This document shows, in pieces, positions 24,695 through 34,221 of a stretch of DNA of 64,000 bases. The notes beneath the pieces are model-generated. The model was given only the letters and a program-made list of their open reading frames with translations. It did not search any database and had not been told where the DNA came from. The position numbers were made by a program, and so were the translations under genes. Within the stretch, counting starts at the first letter, position 1. Each line of letters starts with the position of its first letter. The stretch spans positions 1-64,000 of the forward strand of contig DXYF01000016.1 of assembly GCA_019415945.1 (NCBI GenBank). The letters run 5' to 3'. This stretch comes from Clostridiales bacterium (GTDB taxonomy: Bacteria > Bacillota > Clostridia > Oscillospirales > Acutalibacteraceae).

Positions 24695-26145
24695 AGCTTA
24701 ACACCCCACTTTGTATCCTTAAAGTTTTCTCCTGCCGCCTGCTGGTATTTATAAGCGGCGTTGAGAATAGTTGCTTCACCGAAGCTCTTGCCGATAAGCT
24801 GCATACCGATCGGCATACCCTTTGCGTTAAATCCACACGGCACCGAAACACCGGGCAATCCCGCAATATTTACAGGAACGGTGCAAATATCGGTGAGATA
24901 TGTTTCAATCGGGTCAGAAACCGCACGTCCCATTTCAAAAGCCGTCATCGGAACGGTGGGGGCAAGAATAACATCACAGTGTTCAAATGCATCGTTAAAT
25001 GCTTTAACGATTGTTCCTCTTAAATTTTGTGCCTTTTTGTAATAAGCGTCATAATAACCTGCGGAAAGCACATATGTTCCGAGTAAAATTCTGCGTTTAA
25101 CCTCTTCACCGAAACCTTCGGAGCGTGTTCTGCAAATCATATCGTGAGTGCCATTGTAATGCTCGGTCTTGTAACCGTAACGGATACCATCGTATCTTCC
25201 GAGATTGGAAGAAGCCTCTGCACAGGCGATAATATAGTAAACGGGAAGTGCGAATTTGAGAGCAGGCAAATCAAAATACACTATCTCGGCACCGAGCGAT
25301 TTGTAAACCTCTGCAGCATTTAAAACAGCCTGTTTTACATCGTCACGCACGCCGTCAAGATATTCTCTTGCAATGCCGATTTTCATTCCCTTTATGTCAT
25401 TGTTAAGCGATGAATAGGTATCTCCGCTGTAGCCTTTTGAGGTGGAGTCCTTTTCATCATACTTTGAAATTGCATCAAAAACTATTGAAGCGTCCTCAAC
25501 GCTTTTGGTTATAGGACCTATCTGGTCAAGTGAGCTTGCATATGCAATAAGTCCGTATCTTGAAACAGCTCCGTATGTCGGCTTTAATCCTACGATTCCG
25601 CAAAACGACGCAGGCTGGCGGATTGATCCGCCCGTATCGGAGCCTAAGCCGTAGGCTGCAATATTTGCTCCTACAGCACTTGCAACACCGCCTGAGGAAC
25701 CGCCCGAAACATGATTTGTATTAAACGGATTTGCCGCACCGCCGAAATACGATGTTTCTGATGATGAACCCATAGCAAACTCGTCCATATTTGTTTTGCC
25801 CAGCATAACGGCGTTTTGCGACTGAAGAATATCCCAAACCGTAGCGTTGTAAATCGGCTTATAGCCTGTCAAAATCTTAGAGCAGCAGGTTGTTTCGATT
25901 CCCTTTGTAGAAAGATTATCCTTAAGCGTCATCGGAACGCCCTCAAGCAGTCCGATTTCTTCACCCGAAGCGATTTTTTTGTCAACAGCCTCTGCCGCTT
26001 TAAGAGCTTCGTCACCCGTTACATTGACATAGGCGTTAAGCTCGCCGTTTGATTTTTCTATTTCATCGAGATAGCTTTTTGTAAGCTCGGTGCATGAGCA
26101 CTGCTTTGATGTAAGCATCTCGTGTATTTTTAAAATTGTACCCAT
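24691..26145 (-). CDS. gatA: Asp-tRNA(Asn)/Glu-tRNA(Gln) amidotransferase subunit A
   Basis: A 484-residue amidase that releases ammonia from glutamine for GatB. It shows the amidase signature with the Ser-cisSer-Lys triad: Lys in MTLKDNLS near residue 80, and the serines in GGSSGGVASAVGANIAAYGLGSDTGGSIRQPA near 150-180. The C-terminal GLPGVSVPCGFN is also typical. It starts 12 bases after gatC and overlaps gatB. Confidence 0.96.
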   Translation of the reverse strand: MGTILKIHEMLTSKQCSCTELTKSYLDEIEKSNGELNAYVNVTGDEALKAAEAVDKKIASGEEIGLLEGVPMTLKDNLSTKGIETTCCSKILTGYKPIYNATVWDILQSQNAVMLGKTNMDEFAMGSSSETSYFGGAANPFNTNHVSGGSSGGVASAVGANIAAYGLGSDTGGSIRQPASFCGIVGLKPTYGAVSRYGLIAYASSLDQIGPITKSVEDASIVFDAISKYDEKDSTSKGYSGDTYSSLNNDIKGMKIGIAREYLDGVRDDVKQAVLNAAEVYKSLGAEIVYFDLPALKFALPVYYIIACAEASSNLGRYDGIRYGYKTEHYNGTHDMICRTRSEGFGEEVKRRILLGTYVLSAGYYDAYYKKAQNLRGTIVKAFNDAFEHCDVILAPTVPMTAFEMGRAVSDPIETYLTDICTVPVNIAGLPGVSVPCGFNAKGMPIGMQLIGKSFGEATILNAAYKYQQAAGENFKDTKWGVKL

Positions 26146-26157
26146 TACTGCACCGCC

Positions 26158-26436
26158 TTACTCTCTGTTTCTTACAAGGAAATGATTTTCTGCCTGTTCG
26201 GGGGCATTTTTGAGAATTTCCTCACTGCTGTACGACTCTACAACCTCGTCCTCACGGAACACATTTGACAGATTATTAATATTATCAAAAGCCTCATCGC
26301 TTGCGGGGGCTTTGTTTATTTCATCAGCAAAATTAATTATCTCCTGCATTGACTGCGTAAGACTGTCAAGCTCTTCTTCGGGTACAAAAAGCTTTGAGAG
26401 CAACGCAATGTTTTCAACATCTTCTCTTGTTACCAT
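26158..26436 (-). CDS. gatC: Asp-tRNA(Asn)/Glu-tRNA(Gln) amidotransferase subunit C
   Basis: A 92-residue subunit that wraps round GatA and GatB and stabilises the complex. The sequence VTREDVENIALLSKLFVPEEEL and the later LRNVFREDEV-like segment (here LSNVFREDEV) are typical. The start at 26436 is chosen because AAAGGATGG sits five bases upstream; an ATG nine bases earlier lies inside that site. It lies 65 bases after aspS. Confidence 0.93.
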   Translation of the reverse strand: MVTREDVENIALLSKLFVPEEELDSLTQSMQEIINFADEINKAPASDEAFDNINNLSNVFREDEVVESYSSEEILKNAPEQAENHFLVRNRE

Positions 26437-26501
26437 AAAAACCATCCTTTGTAAACAGAATCAGGGCAAGTCATAATCCCGTACAACTCGCCCTTTGAGT
26501 T

Positions 26502-28250
26502 TTATCTTAATTTTATATGAACCTCTCTAAGCTGCTGTTCGGTTACCTCTCCGGGTGAGCCGAGCAGTAAATCCTGTGCGTTCGAGTTCATGGGGAACGC
26601 AATTACCTCGCGGATATTTTCCTCCTCGGTGAGCAGCATAATCATTCTGTCAACACCGGGAGCCATTCCCGCATGAGGCGGAGCACCGTACTGGAACGCA
26701 TTGTAAAGTGCGGAGAATTTTGCCTTGAGGTCGTCCTCGGAATATCCCGCAAGCTCAAATGCTTTCTTCATAATTTCAATATCATGGTTGCGGACAGCAC
26801 CCGATGAAAGCTCAACACCGTTGCAGACAATATCGTACTGATAAGCAAGTATCTCTTCGGGATCCTTGTTAAGCAAGCTGTCAAGACCGCCCTGCGGCAT
26901 CGAGAACGGATTATGAGTAAAGATGATCTGATTTGTTTCCTCGTCACGCTCGTACATCGGGAAATCAACGATAAAGCAAAGCTCAAAACGGCTTGTATCG
27001 ATAAGGTCAAGACGCTTTGCAACCTCTGTTCTGATCTGACCTGCAAGCTTGGGAGCATCCTTTGCGGTATCTGCGATAAAGTAAATTACATCGCCTGCTT
27101 TGGAGTTGTTTCTCTTGATAAGCTCCTCGCGGTCTCCCTCTTTAAGGAATTTGTCAATAGGACCGTCAAATGTAAGGTCATCTCTCACCTTTACATATCC
27201 CAGACCCTTCATGCCGATTGAAAGAGCAAACTCCTCCATCTTTTTAAACCACTTTTTGCTCTGGGAAGCGGCGTTGGGGACATTGATTGAGCGAACGGTT
27301 TTCTTTCTGAAAGGAGCAAAATCTGTTTCAACAAACATATCGCTTATGTCAACAATAATAAGAGGATTTCTCAAATCAGGCTTATCGGTGCCGTATTTAA
27401 CCATGCTCTCTTTATACGGAATACGGGCAAACGGAGGCTTTGAAACCTCCTTGTTTGAAAACTTTTTAAATGTTTCATACAAAACCTGCTCTGCAACATC
27501 AAAAACATCCTCCTGAGTTGCAAAAGCCATTTCAAAGTCGAGCTGGTAAAATTCTCCCGGCGAACGGTCCGCACGGGCGTCTTCATCACGGAAGCAGGGA
27601 GCTATCTGAAAATATCTGTCAAAGCCCGACACCATCAGAAGCTGTTTAAAAATCTGCGGAGCCTGCGGAAGAGCATAAAACTTGCCCTTGTGCTTGCGGC
27701 TGGGAATTAGGTAGTCTCTTGCACCCTCAGGCGAAGATGTGGACAAAATCGGAGTATTAATCTCGGTAAAGCCCAGCTCGTTCATCTTTGAGCGGAGAAA
27801 CGAAACTATACTTGAACGCAGCATGATATTGTTGTGAACCTTTGGATTTCTTAAGTCAAGAAAACGGTATTTTAGGCGAACCTCCTCGGATGTGTTAGTT
27901 GATGTTGCAACCTCAAAGGGCAGTACATTTTTGCATTTACCTAAAACCTTAATGTCGTCTGTATGAACCTCTACATAACCTGTGGCAATCTTTTTATTTA
28001 TTGTGTCCTCGTCACGCTTAACGACCTTGCCGCTCAGAGTAACGGTACATTCCTTATTTATATTTTTCAGAAGCTCATCGTTGTGAACAACTACCTGAAG
28101 CACGCCATACTGGTCACGAATGTCAAGGAACATTACGCCGCCGTGGTCACGGATGTTTTCCACCCAGCCGGCAACCCTGACCTGCTGACCTATATTGTCT
28201 TCTCTTAACTCACCGCATGTAACGGTGCGGTATTCATTAGCTTTTATCAT
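26502..28250 (-). CDS. aspS: Aspartyl-tRNA synthetase
   Basis: A 582-residue bacterial-type class II synthetase. The N-terminal OB-fold anticodon domain (VRVAGWVENIRDHGGVMFLDIRD) is followed by motif 2 (FRDEDARADRSPGEFYQLD), the GAD insertion (about 280-420) and motif 3 (GMAPGVDRMIMLL). The ATG at 28250 is preferred over a TTG one codon earlier; AGGATAG lies upstream. Being in one operon with GatCAB, it may be a non-discriminating enzyme that also charges tRNA(Asn) for later amidation, but that cannot be read from the sequence by eye. Confidence 0.95.
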   Translation of the reverse strand: MIKANEYRTVTCGELREDNIGQQVRVAGWVENIRDHGGVMFLDIRDQYGVLQVVVHNDELLKNINKECTVTLSGKVVKRDEDTINKKIATGYVEVHTDDIKVLGKCKNVLPFEVATSTNTSEEVRLKYRFLDLRNPKVHNNIMLRSSIVSFLRSKMNELGFTEINTPILSTSSPEGARDYLIPSRKHKGKFYALPQAPQIFKQLLMVSGFDRYFQIAPCFRDEDARADRSPGEFYQLDFEMAFATQEDVFDVAEQVLYETFKKFSNKEVSKPPFARIPYKESMVKYGTDKPDLRNPLIIVDISDMFVETDFAPFRKKTVRSINVPNAASQSKKWFKKMEEFALSIGMKGLGYVKVRDDLTFDGPIDKFLKEGDREELIKRNNSKAGDVIYFIADTAKDAPKLAGQIRTEVAKRLDLIDTSRFELCFIVDFPMYERDEETNQIIFTHNPFSMPQGGLDSLLNKDPEEILAYQYDIVCNGVELSSGAVRNHDIEIMKKAFELAGYSEDDLKAKFSALYNAFQYGAPPHAGMAPGVDRMIMLLTEEENIREVIAFPMNSNAQDLLLGSPGEVTEQQLREVHIKLR

Positions 28251-28291
28251 CAAAAACTATCCTTTCACCGATATTTTGCCTATACTATGAT

Positions 28292-28320
28292 ATTATAACA
28301 CGATATTCCAGTTCAATCAA
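28292..28320 (-). promoter_or_regulatory. Sigma-A promoter of aspS-gatCAB
   Basis: TTGATT (28320-28315), a 17-base spacer and TATAAT (28297-28292) on the minus strand. Confidence 0.8.
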
Positions 28321-28380
28321 TATTTTACTGATAAATTATTTGTTATCTATGGATTTTTCATTTTTAATTTGCAGTTAGCT

Positions 28381-28419
28381 AAAAACAGCCTGACAAATAC
28401 TTAGTGTCAGGCTGTTTTT
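28381..28419. terminator. Intrinsic terminator after the lipoprotein gene
   Basis: AAAAACAGCCTGACA pairs with TGTCAGGCTGTTTTT around an 8-base loop. It is symmetric and can act in both directions; it ends the lipoprotein transcript before the aspS promoter. Confidence 0.9.
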
Positions 28420-28510
28420 AATCTTAGATTGTGTCTGCGTATATAAAACCGTACTTCAATTACTAAAGGATTAATATTTAATCATATATTTATGAATCAT
28501 TTTATTCAGT

Positions 28511-29350
28511 TTATTTTGCTCTTAGTTTTGCTACATCATCTTTATAATCCGATAAAACCTCCTCAGCCTTGTCAACATTATTGTTCCAAAGTTCATCCCT
28601 TATATCTGACCAAAAATCATATACATCTGATTGGAAATCAGACCACTGATCATAAACATCAGAGGAAGTTTCCGACCACCAATCATATTCCTGAGAACTG
28701 GCTTTTGACCACTCCTTGTACGGGGCTTCATCGTATCCGTCATCTAAAACGCCGTCATAAAACAAATCATACATATCATCTAACAATCCATCGTATATTT
28801 CGTTGTAGATGTTATCACCTCCCTCGTCGTATATATTATCGTACAATTCGTCAAATTCATCGTATTTGTCATCAATCGAGATATTTGATGAGAGTATTTT
28901 TTCGGCATAGATCACAGCATATTCCTGCATTCTGATGCAAAGATCTTTGTTCTCATCGTTTATCATATTATAAAAAGTTTCCACTTTATTTGTATTTTGA
29001 ATATACATATCATATGTGTTAATTTCAGTTTCCAACTGCTCGTATTCACTTGTCAGAATTGCAACAGTATTAGATATATCATTTTCAATTACAGTATTAA
29101 GTTCTTCTATAGAACCTGCTGCCACTGAACTACTTGTTTCAGTACTGTTTTTCTGCACCGAAGCCTCGGATGACATAGAGGTTTTTGTTTCAGCAACAGT
29201 TTCCTGCAACACAAACCCCTCTGTAGGTTGACTGCTTGCATTAAAATTTGTGCTTTCGGGCATAGAATTATTATTTGCTGATTCTCCTTTGCAGGAAGGC
29301 AACGACAAAATAATTGCATCTAAAATAAAAATGCTGATAACTTTTTTCAT
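28511..29350 (-). CDS. Lipoprotein with 11-residue aromatic/acidic repeats
   Basis: A 279-residue protein with a lipoprotein signal (cleavage before Cys20 in LSLPSC). Residues 21-90 are a Ser/Thr/Glu-rich linker, as in surface proteins. Residues 165-212 are rich in Asp and Tyr with a YDxxxDxxYD rhythm. Residues 214-257 form four 11-residue units, each starting with Trp-Ser (WSKASSQEYDW, WSETSSDVYDQ, WSDFQSDVYDF, WSDIRDELWNN). Such hendecads suggest a right-handed helical rod or bundle. The start follows GGGGGAAA. I do not recognise the family. A divergent XRE regulator gene lies 152 bases upstream. Confidence 0.7.
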   Translation of the reverse strand: MKKVISIFILDAIILSLPSCKGESANNNSMPESTNFNASSQPTEGFVLQETVAETKTSMSSEASVQKNSTETSSSVAAGSIEELNTVIENDISNTVAILTSEYEQLETEINTYDMYIQNTNKVETFYNMINDENKDLCIRMQEYAVIYAEKILSSNISIDDKYDEFDELYDNIYDEGGDNIYNEIYDGLLDDMYDLFYDGVLDDGYDEAPYKEWSKASSQEYDWWSETSSDVYDQWSDFQSDVYDFWSDIRDELWNNNVDKAEEVLSDYKDDVAKLRAK

Positions 29351-29502
29351 TATAATTTCCCCCTGATAAATATTTTCCTACAACCACTCATAAAAAATAT
29401 AATGATTTATAAATAAAATAACACATAAGTACTCATTTGTTAACATATGTATTCATATTTGACCTAAAAAAAATATACACTATTGACAGGTGATGTGATA
29501 TT

Positions 29503-29763
29503 ATGTTTGTACCGATGCTAAACTCAAAAATTGTCGGAGAGGTTATTTCCGAATACAGAAAAAAAAAGAACATTTCTCAGGAGGTTTTGAGCGGCCTTTC
29601 AGATATAGGCAGAACACATTTGAGTGCTATTGAAAGGGGAGAGCGTAAACCAACGCTTGAAACTTTTTACAGAATTTGTCTTGCACTTGGCGTTAAAATG
29701 AGCGATGTTATTTCAGAAATTGAAAACAGAATAGAAATTGATGAATGTAACAAAGACATATAA
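29503..29763 (+). CDS. XRE-family helix-turn-helix regulator
   Basis: An 86-residue single-domain DNA-binding protein. The helix-turn-helix is clear: VGEVISEYRKKKNISQEVLSGLSDIGRTHLSAIERGERKPTLETFYRICLALGV read in parts gives the usual five helices, with the recognition helix around RTHLSAIERG. No second domain is present. It is divergent from the lipoprotein gene and could control it and itself. A strong terminator follows 130 bases downstream. Confidence 0.85.
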   Translation: MFVPMLNSKIVGEVISEYRKKKNISQEVLSGLSDIGRTHLSAIERGERKPTLETFYRICLALGVKMSDVISEIENRIEIDECNKDI

Positions 29764-29894
29764 TACATTCGGCTAATAATTAAAGCAAATATATTTTCAA
29801 GCTTTTCAGATTTTATAATCATTTAATTTAAGTTTGAAATATTGTACTAAAATGTTGTAAAATTATCTTTTGAGTAATTTAGGGCAAAAAAACG

Positions 29895-29932
29895 AAACAG
29901 GTGACGGCTTAAGTCGCCGTCACCTGTTTTTT
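29895..29932. terminator. Intrinsic terminator between the XRE gene and the next dockerin gene
   Basis: AACAGGTGACGGC pairs with GCCGTCACCTGTT around a 7-base loop, followed by six T on the plus strand. Confidence 0.88.
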
Positions 29933-30010
29933 ATTGATTATATGCTTATTTGTGTATATTAAAGTTTTAACGCAAGGTATAAAATTTTAAAGAATCATTT
30001 GCTAACCGAT

Positions 30011-30721
30011 TTATCGTGCAAGTGTATTTTGAAGTAATGTGACATCAATAATATTAATCTTACCGTCAGAATTAAAATCGGCACATTCTGTTTCTGCTTC
30101 ATTTAAATCGCATAAGTCAGATAAGTATTGCTGTATCATAGTTGCGTCTAATACCGTTACATATTTGTCACCGTTTACATCACCGAAAAGCACATTGCCT
30201 TTTTCGTTGTATTCAGGGTAATAACTGAGTCCAAAAGTAAAATCATCAATTAAATGTTCAATTTCCCAAAGATTTTCAAAATCTATCAACTCCGCATCAT
30301 ATGCCTCTTTAAAAGAGTACATTTTACCCTTTATGTATAAATTAACAATATCTTTGTTTGTCGGCACACTGTAAATAAATGCAATATTTTCATATTCTAT
30401 TTGATAAAAATTATTAGGATAAAGGTTTTCCGTATAATTATAACTGCTGTTATAATGGTTTATAAGCATTGCACCGTTGCTCAGCGAACCGTAATATTTG
30501 ACAACTATATCATCAGAATTACTGTTTGGATACTCGGTTTCAATTAAATTTTGCAATATTTCCTCTTTTATTTCATTTGTCAATGCCATTTCCTGCTGCG
30601 GTTTAGTTTGCACTCCGTAAGGGAGATTCTCTTCCGTGTAAATACAGGCAAATGCAGATGTTGAAAATAACATTGTACTAACAATCGTAACAGTTAGCAA
30701 TGATATTAATATTTTTTTCAT
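30011..30721 (-). CDS. Secreted dockerin-domain protein
   Basis: A 236-residue protein with a signal peptide (hydrophobic to about residue 25). Residues 30-175 hold no recognised domain. Residues 180-236 are a complete type I dockerin with two calcium-binding segments: GDVNGDKYVTVLDATMIQQYL and ADFNSDGKINIIDVTLLQNTL. It should dock to a scaffoldin cohesin outside the cell. No catalytic motif is visible, so its role in a complex is unknown. It is small compared with dockerin-bearing glycosidases. A second, broken dockerin gene lies 15 bases upstream on the same strand. Confidence 0.82.
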   Translation of the reverse strand: MKKILISLLTVTIVSTMLFSTSAFACIYTEENLPYGVQTKPQQEMALTNEIKEEILQNLIETEYPNSNSDDIVVKYYGSLSNGAMLINHYNSSYNYTENLYPNNFYQIEYENIAFIYSVPTNKDIVNLYIKGKMYSFKEAYDAELIDFENLWEIEHLIDDFTFGLSYYPEYNEKGNVLFGDVNGDKYVTVLDATMIQQYLSDLCDLNEAETECADFNSDGKINIIDVTLLQNTLAR

Positions 30722-30736
30722 AATATCCTCCCTGAT

Positions 30737-31437
30737 TTAAATTGAGGCAATTAGTCGTTGAATTTCGGTTACATCAAACACATTAATTATCCCATCCATA
30801 TTGACATCAGCCAAGCGTTTCTGTTGTACCGTCAACTCAACAGTTTCTGAAAGATATTTCTGTAGAAGGGATGCATCCGCTATTGATACTCTGCCATCCA
30901 TATTAATATCCCCTAATGATAGTTCTTCCCATTGTGCATAAAGTGTTACAATATCATTATTCACACTTGATGTCTTTGCAATTTTTGCACAATTTTTATA
31001 AATAAATTTTACATAACCATTTGGTTGACAATTCTCTAAACACCATCTATTATTACCATTATTGTCAGTATATAACCATTTATTATCAGAAGTCCTGTGT
31101 GCAGTCCATCCAACAAAACGATAATCCAATTTAGTATATGTTACAGCACTTATGCTCTGATTAACTCCGTAGTATACAGTAGAATTATTCATTGCATCTC
31201 CTGAACCGCCATTAGCATTGTACTGTACTGTGAATTTCTTCTTATTTATATCTGATAAAATTTTATTTACATTAATAATGCCGCTCGTAGCTACTTTTTC
31301 ACTAAGGCTGTCAACAATATCAACATTATTTAATTATTTTTATCAATATTTACTAAAGCATTTGTAAAAGTTAAGTTAGAACTAAAAAATAATGTGACTA
31401 CTAAAACTAATGAAACTACATAAATAAGTTTTTTCAT
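30737..31437 (-). pseudogene. Frameshifted secreted protein with InlB-type repeat and dockerin
   Basis: A signal peptide (MKKLIYVVSLVLVVTLFFSS) is encoded from ATG 31437, after AAGGAGAA, but its frame stops after 35 codons. The rest continues in another frame from about 31336 as LNNVDIVDSLSEKV, then a Listeria-Bacteroides type repeat (FTVQYNANGGSG ... YRFVGW ... VTLYAQWEE), then a full type I dockerin (GDINMDGRVSIADASLLQKYL and ADVNMDGIINVFDVTEIQRLI). Adding one T near 31332 joins the two frames exactly. So it is either a single-base deletion in the strain or a sequencing error. The mature part has an internal ATG (31192) without a signal, so export is lost as written. Confidence 0.75.
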
Positions 31438-31716
31438 AAATATTCTCCTTTTTTAATATTAATGCATCTTACTTAATAAATATTTTATCTACCTCCAAAT
31501 TATTCAGTTATATTTTATAACATTTTACACAATATTTAAATATACATGTAAAATCTTATATAAATTTAGTATTTTGACATTATTTTTAGTGTCTTAAATT
31601 ATTTTTTAGATTTTATGATAATTAATTTATTTTTAACTTAAAAAATTTTAACTCAACTGATTAAAATTGTTACATTATTAATATAGCATATTTTTCAAAA
31701 AATGTCAAATAATGTA
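31438..31716. other. AT-rich interval, no gene
   Basis: This stretch between the broken dockerin gene and the ribosomal cluster is very AT-rich. No gene and no clear promoter match was found. Confidence 0.6.
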
Positions 31717-31746
31717 AAAAGCGGCTGAAATTAATCAGCCGCTTTA
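31717..31746 (-). terminator. Intrinsic terminator of the ribosomal protein cluster
   Basis: AAAGCGGCTGA pairs with TCAGCCGCTTT, followed by TTTTTA on the minus strand, 26 bases after rplQ. Confidence 0.88.
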
Positions 31747-31772
31747 AACTAAGCATAATTTTAAGTTTTAAA

Positions 31773-32123
31773 TCAAACGAGCTCGATGATTGCCATTTCA
31801 GCACCGTCACCGCGGCGAGGACCTATCTTAGTCACTCTTGTGTAACCGCCGTTTCTGTCGCTGTACTTGGGAGCAATCTCCTTGAAAAGCTTGCTTGTAA
31901 CATCTTCCTTAGTAACAAAAGCCAAAACAAGGCGTCTGTTGTGAAGTGTATCGTTCTTTGCTGTAGTAATCATCTTCTCTGCCATAGCCTGAACTTCCTT
32001 GGCACGAGTAAGAGTTGTTTCGATTTTGCCGTTTTCGAGAAGGAATGTAACCATAGCACGGAGCATTGCCATTCTCTGAGCTGTAGTTCTTCCTAATTTT
32101 CTTGTACCGGGCATTGTTTTCAC
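31773..32123 (-). CDS. rplQ: Ribosomal protein L17
   Basis: A 116-residue 50S protein near the exit tunnel. The opening with [27 protein letters not shown] and the ending with [14 protein letters not shown] (read in parts) are the bacterial L17 pattern. It is the last gene of the alpha part, 28 bases after rpoA, and is followed by the cluster terminator. Confidence 0.96.
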   Translation of the reverse strand: MKTMPGTRKLGRTTAQRMAMLRAMVTFLLENGKIETTLTRAKEVQAMAEKMITTAKNDTLHNRRLVLAFVTKEDVTSKLFKEIAPKYSDRNGGYTRVTKIGPRRGDGAEMAIIELV

Positions 32124-32151
32124 TCCTTTACCGTTGGTCTAAAAGGGTAAT

Positions 32152-33105
32152 TTATTCGTCTTCCTTCTGAAGACTGAAACCGAGAGAATTAAGCTTCTGA
32201 ATAACCTCTTCAAGAGATTTTCTTCCGAGATTACGAACCTTCATCATATCCTCTTCGGACTTGTTAATTAAATCTTCAACCGTGTTTATGCCTGCACGCT
32301 TGAGGCAGTTGAACGAACGAACCGAAAGATCAAGATCCTCTATTGTCATTTCAAGAATCTTCTCCTTGCCCTTATCGTCTTTTTCAACCATAAGCTCAGC
32401 ATTTGTAGCCTTATCCGAAAGGTTTACAAAGAGGTTAAGGTGCTCAGTAAGTACCTTTGCTGCAAGAGATACAGCATCCTCAGCGTTGATTACTCCGTTT
32501 GTCCAAACATCAAGCGTAAGCTTGTCAAAGTCAGTAATCTGACCTACACGGGTATTGTCAACAGTATAGTTAACCTTTAACACGGGAGTATAGATTGAAT
32601 CAATCGGTAACACACCGATAACATTATTGCCGCTAAGCTGCTTGTTACGCTCACCGGGAACATAACCCCTTCCCTTGTCAAGGGTTATTTCCATATTAAG
32701 CTTTGCACCCTCGCCGAGAGTAGCAATGTGAAGTTCGGGATTTAAGATCTCAACCTCACTGTCACACTTAATATCACCTGCAGTAACTTCACATGGACCT
32801 TCGGCAATAATCTCTACCACCTTTGGGCATGTTTCATGAAGCTTAGGAACAAGACTTTTCAAATTGAGAACAATTTCCGTAACGTCTTCCTTTACGCCGG
32901 GAATAGTTGAAAATTCGTGAAGAACGCCGTCAATCTTTACCGATGTAACAGCACAGCCTTCAAGAGAGGAAAGCAAAACTCTGCGTAAGCTGTTGCCGAG
33001 TGTGTTGCCGAAGCCGCGTTCAAGCGGTTCAACAACAAATCTGCCGTACTTTCCGTCCTCGGTTAATTCCGCGGTTTCAATTCTTGGCTTTTCAATTTCA
33101 ATCAT
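32152..33105 (-). CDS. rpoA: RNA polymerase alpha subunit
   Basis: A 317-residue subunit. The N-terminal assembly domain shows [20 protein letters not shown] near residue 32. The C-terminal domain, which binds UP elements and activators, shows [19 protein letters not shown] near residue 255 and [12 protein letters not shown] near 292. Length is normal. It lies 73 bases after rpsD and 28 before rplQ, as in other Firmicutes. Confidence 0.97.
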   Translation of the reverse strand: MIEIEKPRIETAELTEDGKYGRFVVEPLERGFGNTLGNSLRRVLLSSLEGCAVTSVKIDGVLHEFSTIPGVKEDVTEIVLNLKSLVPKLHETCPKVVEIIAEGPCEVTAGDIKCDSEVEILNPELHIATLGEGAKLNMEITLDKGRGYVPGERNKQLSGNNVIGVLPIDSIYTPVLKVNYTVDNTRVGQITDFDKLTLDVWTNGVINAEDAVSLAAKVLTEHLNLFVNLSDKATNAELMVEKDDKGKEKILEMTIEDLDLSVRSFNCLKRAGINTVEDLINKSEEDMMKVRNLGRKSLEEVIQKLNSLGFSLQKEDE

Positions 33106-33178
33106 TCGCGAATCCTCCTGACATTATGCGGCTGCAAAAACAGCCAATGTATGTGTAATCTGCCTATGAAATACGGGA

Positions 33179-33781
33179 TTACTTGGAGTACAACTCAACG
33201 ATGAGGTGTTCTTCAACAGGAAAGTCAATATCCTCTCTCTGTGGAGCAGCAATTACCTTACCGCCGAGAAGATTTTCATCTTTCTCAAGCCACTTAGGAG
33301 TAACAGTTGAAGCTGTTTCACCCTCAGTAATTGCCTTAAATCTTGTTGTTGAGCGGCTCTTTTCTCTAACCTGGATAACATCGCCGACTTTTACGAGGTA
33401 TGACGGAATGTTAACCTTTTTGCCGTTAACAGTAAAGTGAGCGTGACTTACAAGCTGTCTTGCTTCTCTTCTTGTAGCAGCAAGTCCGAGTCTGAAAACA
33501 ACATTGTCAAGTCTGCGTTCGATTAATGAGAGGAGCACAGCACCTGTCTTGCCCTCTGCCTTTTCAGCTTTCTCATAGTAAGCTCTGAACTGCTTTTCCA
33601 TGATGCCGTAAATAAATTTAACCTTCTGCTTCTCAGTAAGCTGCATGCTGTATTCGCTCTTTTTTCTTCTCATCTTACCGCCGGGGTTTCTGTTAGAAGT
33701 TTTCTTAGAATAACCCATTACAGCGGGAGAAATGCCGAGAGCTCTGCAACGCTTTGCGATAGGCTGCATATTTTTAGCCAT
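33179..33781 (-). CDS. rpsD: Ribosomal protein S4
   Basis: A 200-residue 30S assembly protein. It lacks the N-terminal zinc cysteines (only one Cys in AKRCRALG), so it is the zinc-free form. The S4 RNA-binding domain is seen at RRLDNVVFRLGLAATRREARQLV and HFTVNGKKVNIPS. S4 is often the autoregulator of the alpha operon. It sits between rpsK and rpoA. Confidence 0.96.
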   Translation of the reverse strand: MAKNMQPIAKRCRALGISPAVMGYSKKTSNRNPGGKMRRKKSEYSMQLTEKQKVKFIYGIMEKQFRAYYEKAEKAEGKTGAVLLSLIERRLDNVVFRLGLAATRREARQLVSHAHFTVNGKKVNIPSYLVKVGDVIQVREKSRSTTRFKAITEGETASTVTPKWLEKDENLLGGKVIAAPQREDIDFPVEEHLIVELYSK

Positions 33782-33804
33782 TGAAATATCCTCCTTCTAT
33801 AATA

Positions 33805-34206
33805 CTATACGCGTCTTCTCTTTGGAGGACGGCATCCGTTATGAGGGATCGGAGTAACATCTTTAATCATAGTTACCTCAAGACCTGCTGTCTGCAATGC
33901 ACGGATTGCAGCTTCTCTGCCCTGTCCCGGTCCTTTTACATAAACATCAACATATTTCATACCGTGTTCCATTGCTGCTTTTGCAGCTGTTTCAGCTGCT
34001 GACTGAGCGGCAAACGGAGTTGACTTCTTAGAGCCTCTGAAACCGAGCTCGCCTGCACTTGCCCAAGAAACAGCGTTGCCCTGTGTATCGGAAATAGTAA
34101 CAATTGTATTGTTAAAAGTTGACTGGATATGCGCTGCGCCTTTTTCGATATTCTTGCGTTCACGGCGACGGCGAATAACCTTTTTACCACCCTTTGGTGC
34201 TGCCAT
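33805..34206 (-). CDS. rpsK: Ribosomal protein S11
   Basis: A 133-residue 30S platform protein. [18 protein letters not shown] and the tail [18 protein letters not shown] mark it. It is 15 bases after rpsM and has its own ribosome binding site. Confidence 0.96.
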   Translation of the reverse strand: MAAPKGGKKVIRRRRERKNIEKGAAHIQSTFNNTIVTISDTQGNAVSWASAGELGFRGSKKSTPFAAQSAAETAAKAAMEHGMKYVDVYVKGPGQGREAAIRALQTAGLEVTMIKDVTPIPHNGCRPPKRRRV

Positions 34207-34221
34207 AGTCCTTTGCCCTCC

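Noticed and set aside
28251..28291. T-box leader for aspS
   Set aside because: The stretch from promoter to start is too short for a T-box and has no specifier stem or terminator.
31320..31345. Programmed ribosomal frameshift in the dockerin gene
   Set aside because: No slippery heptamer or downstream structure is present at the frame change, and one missing T explains it more simply.
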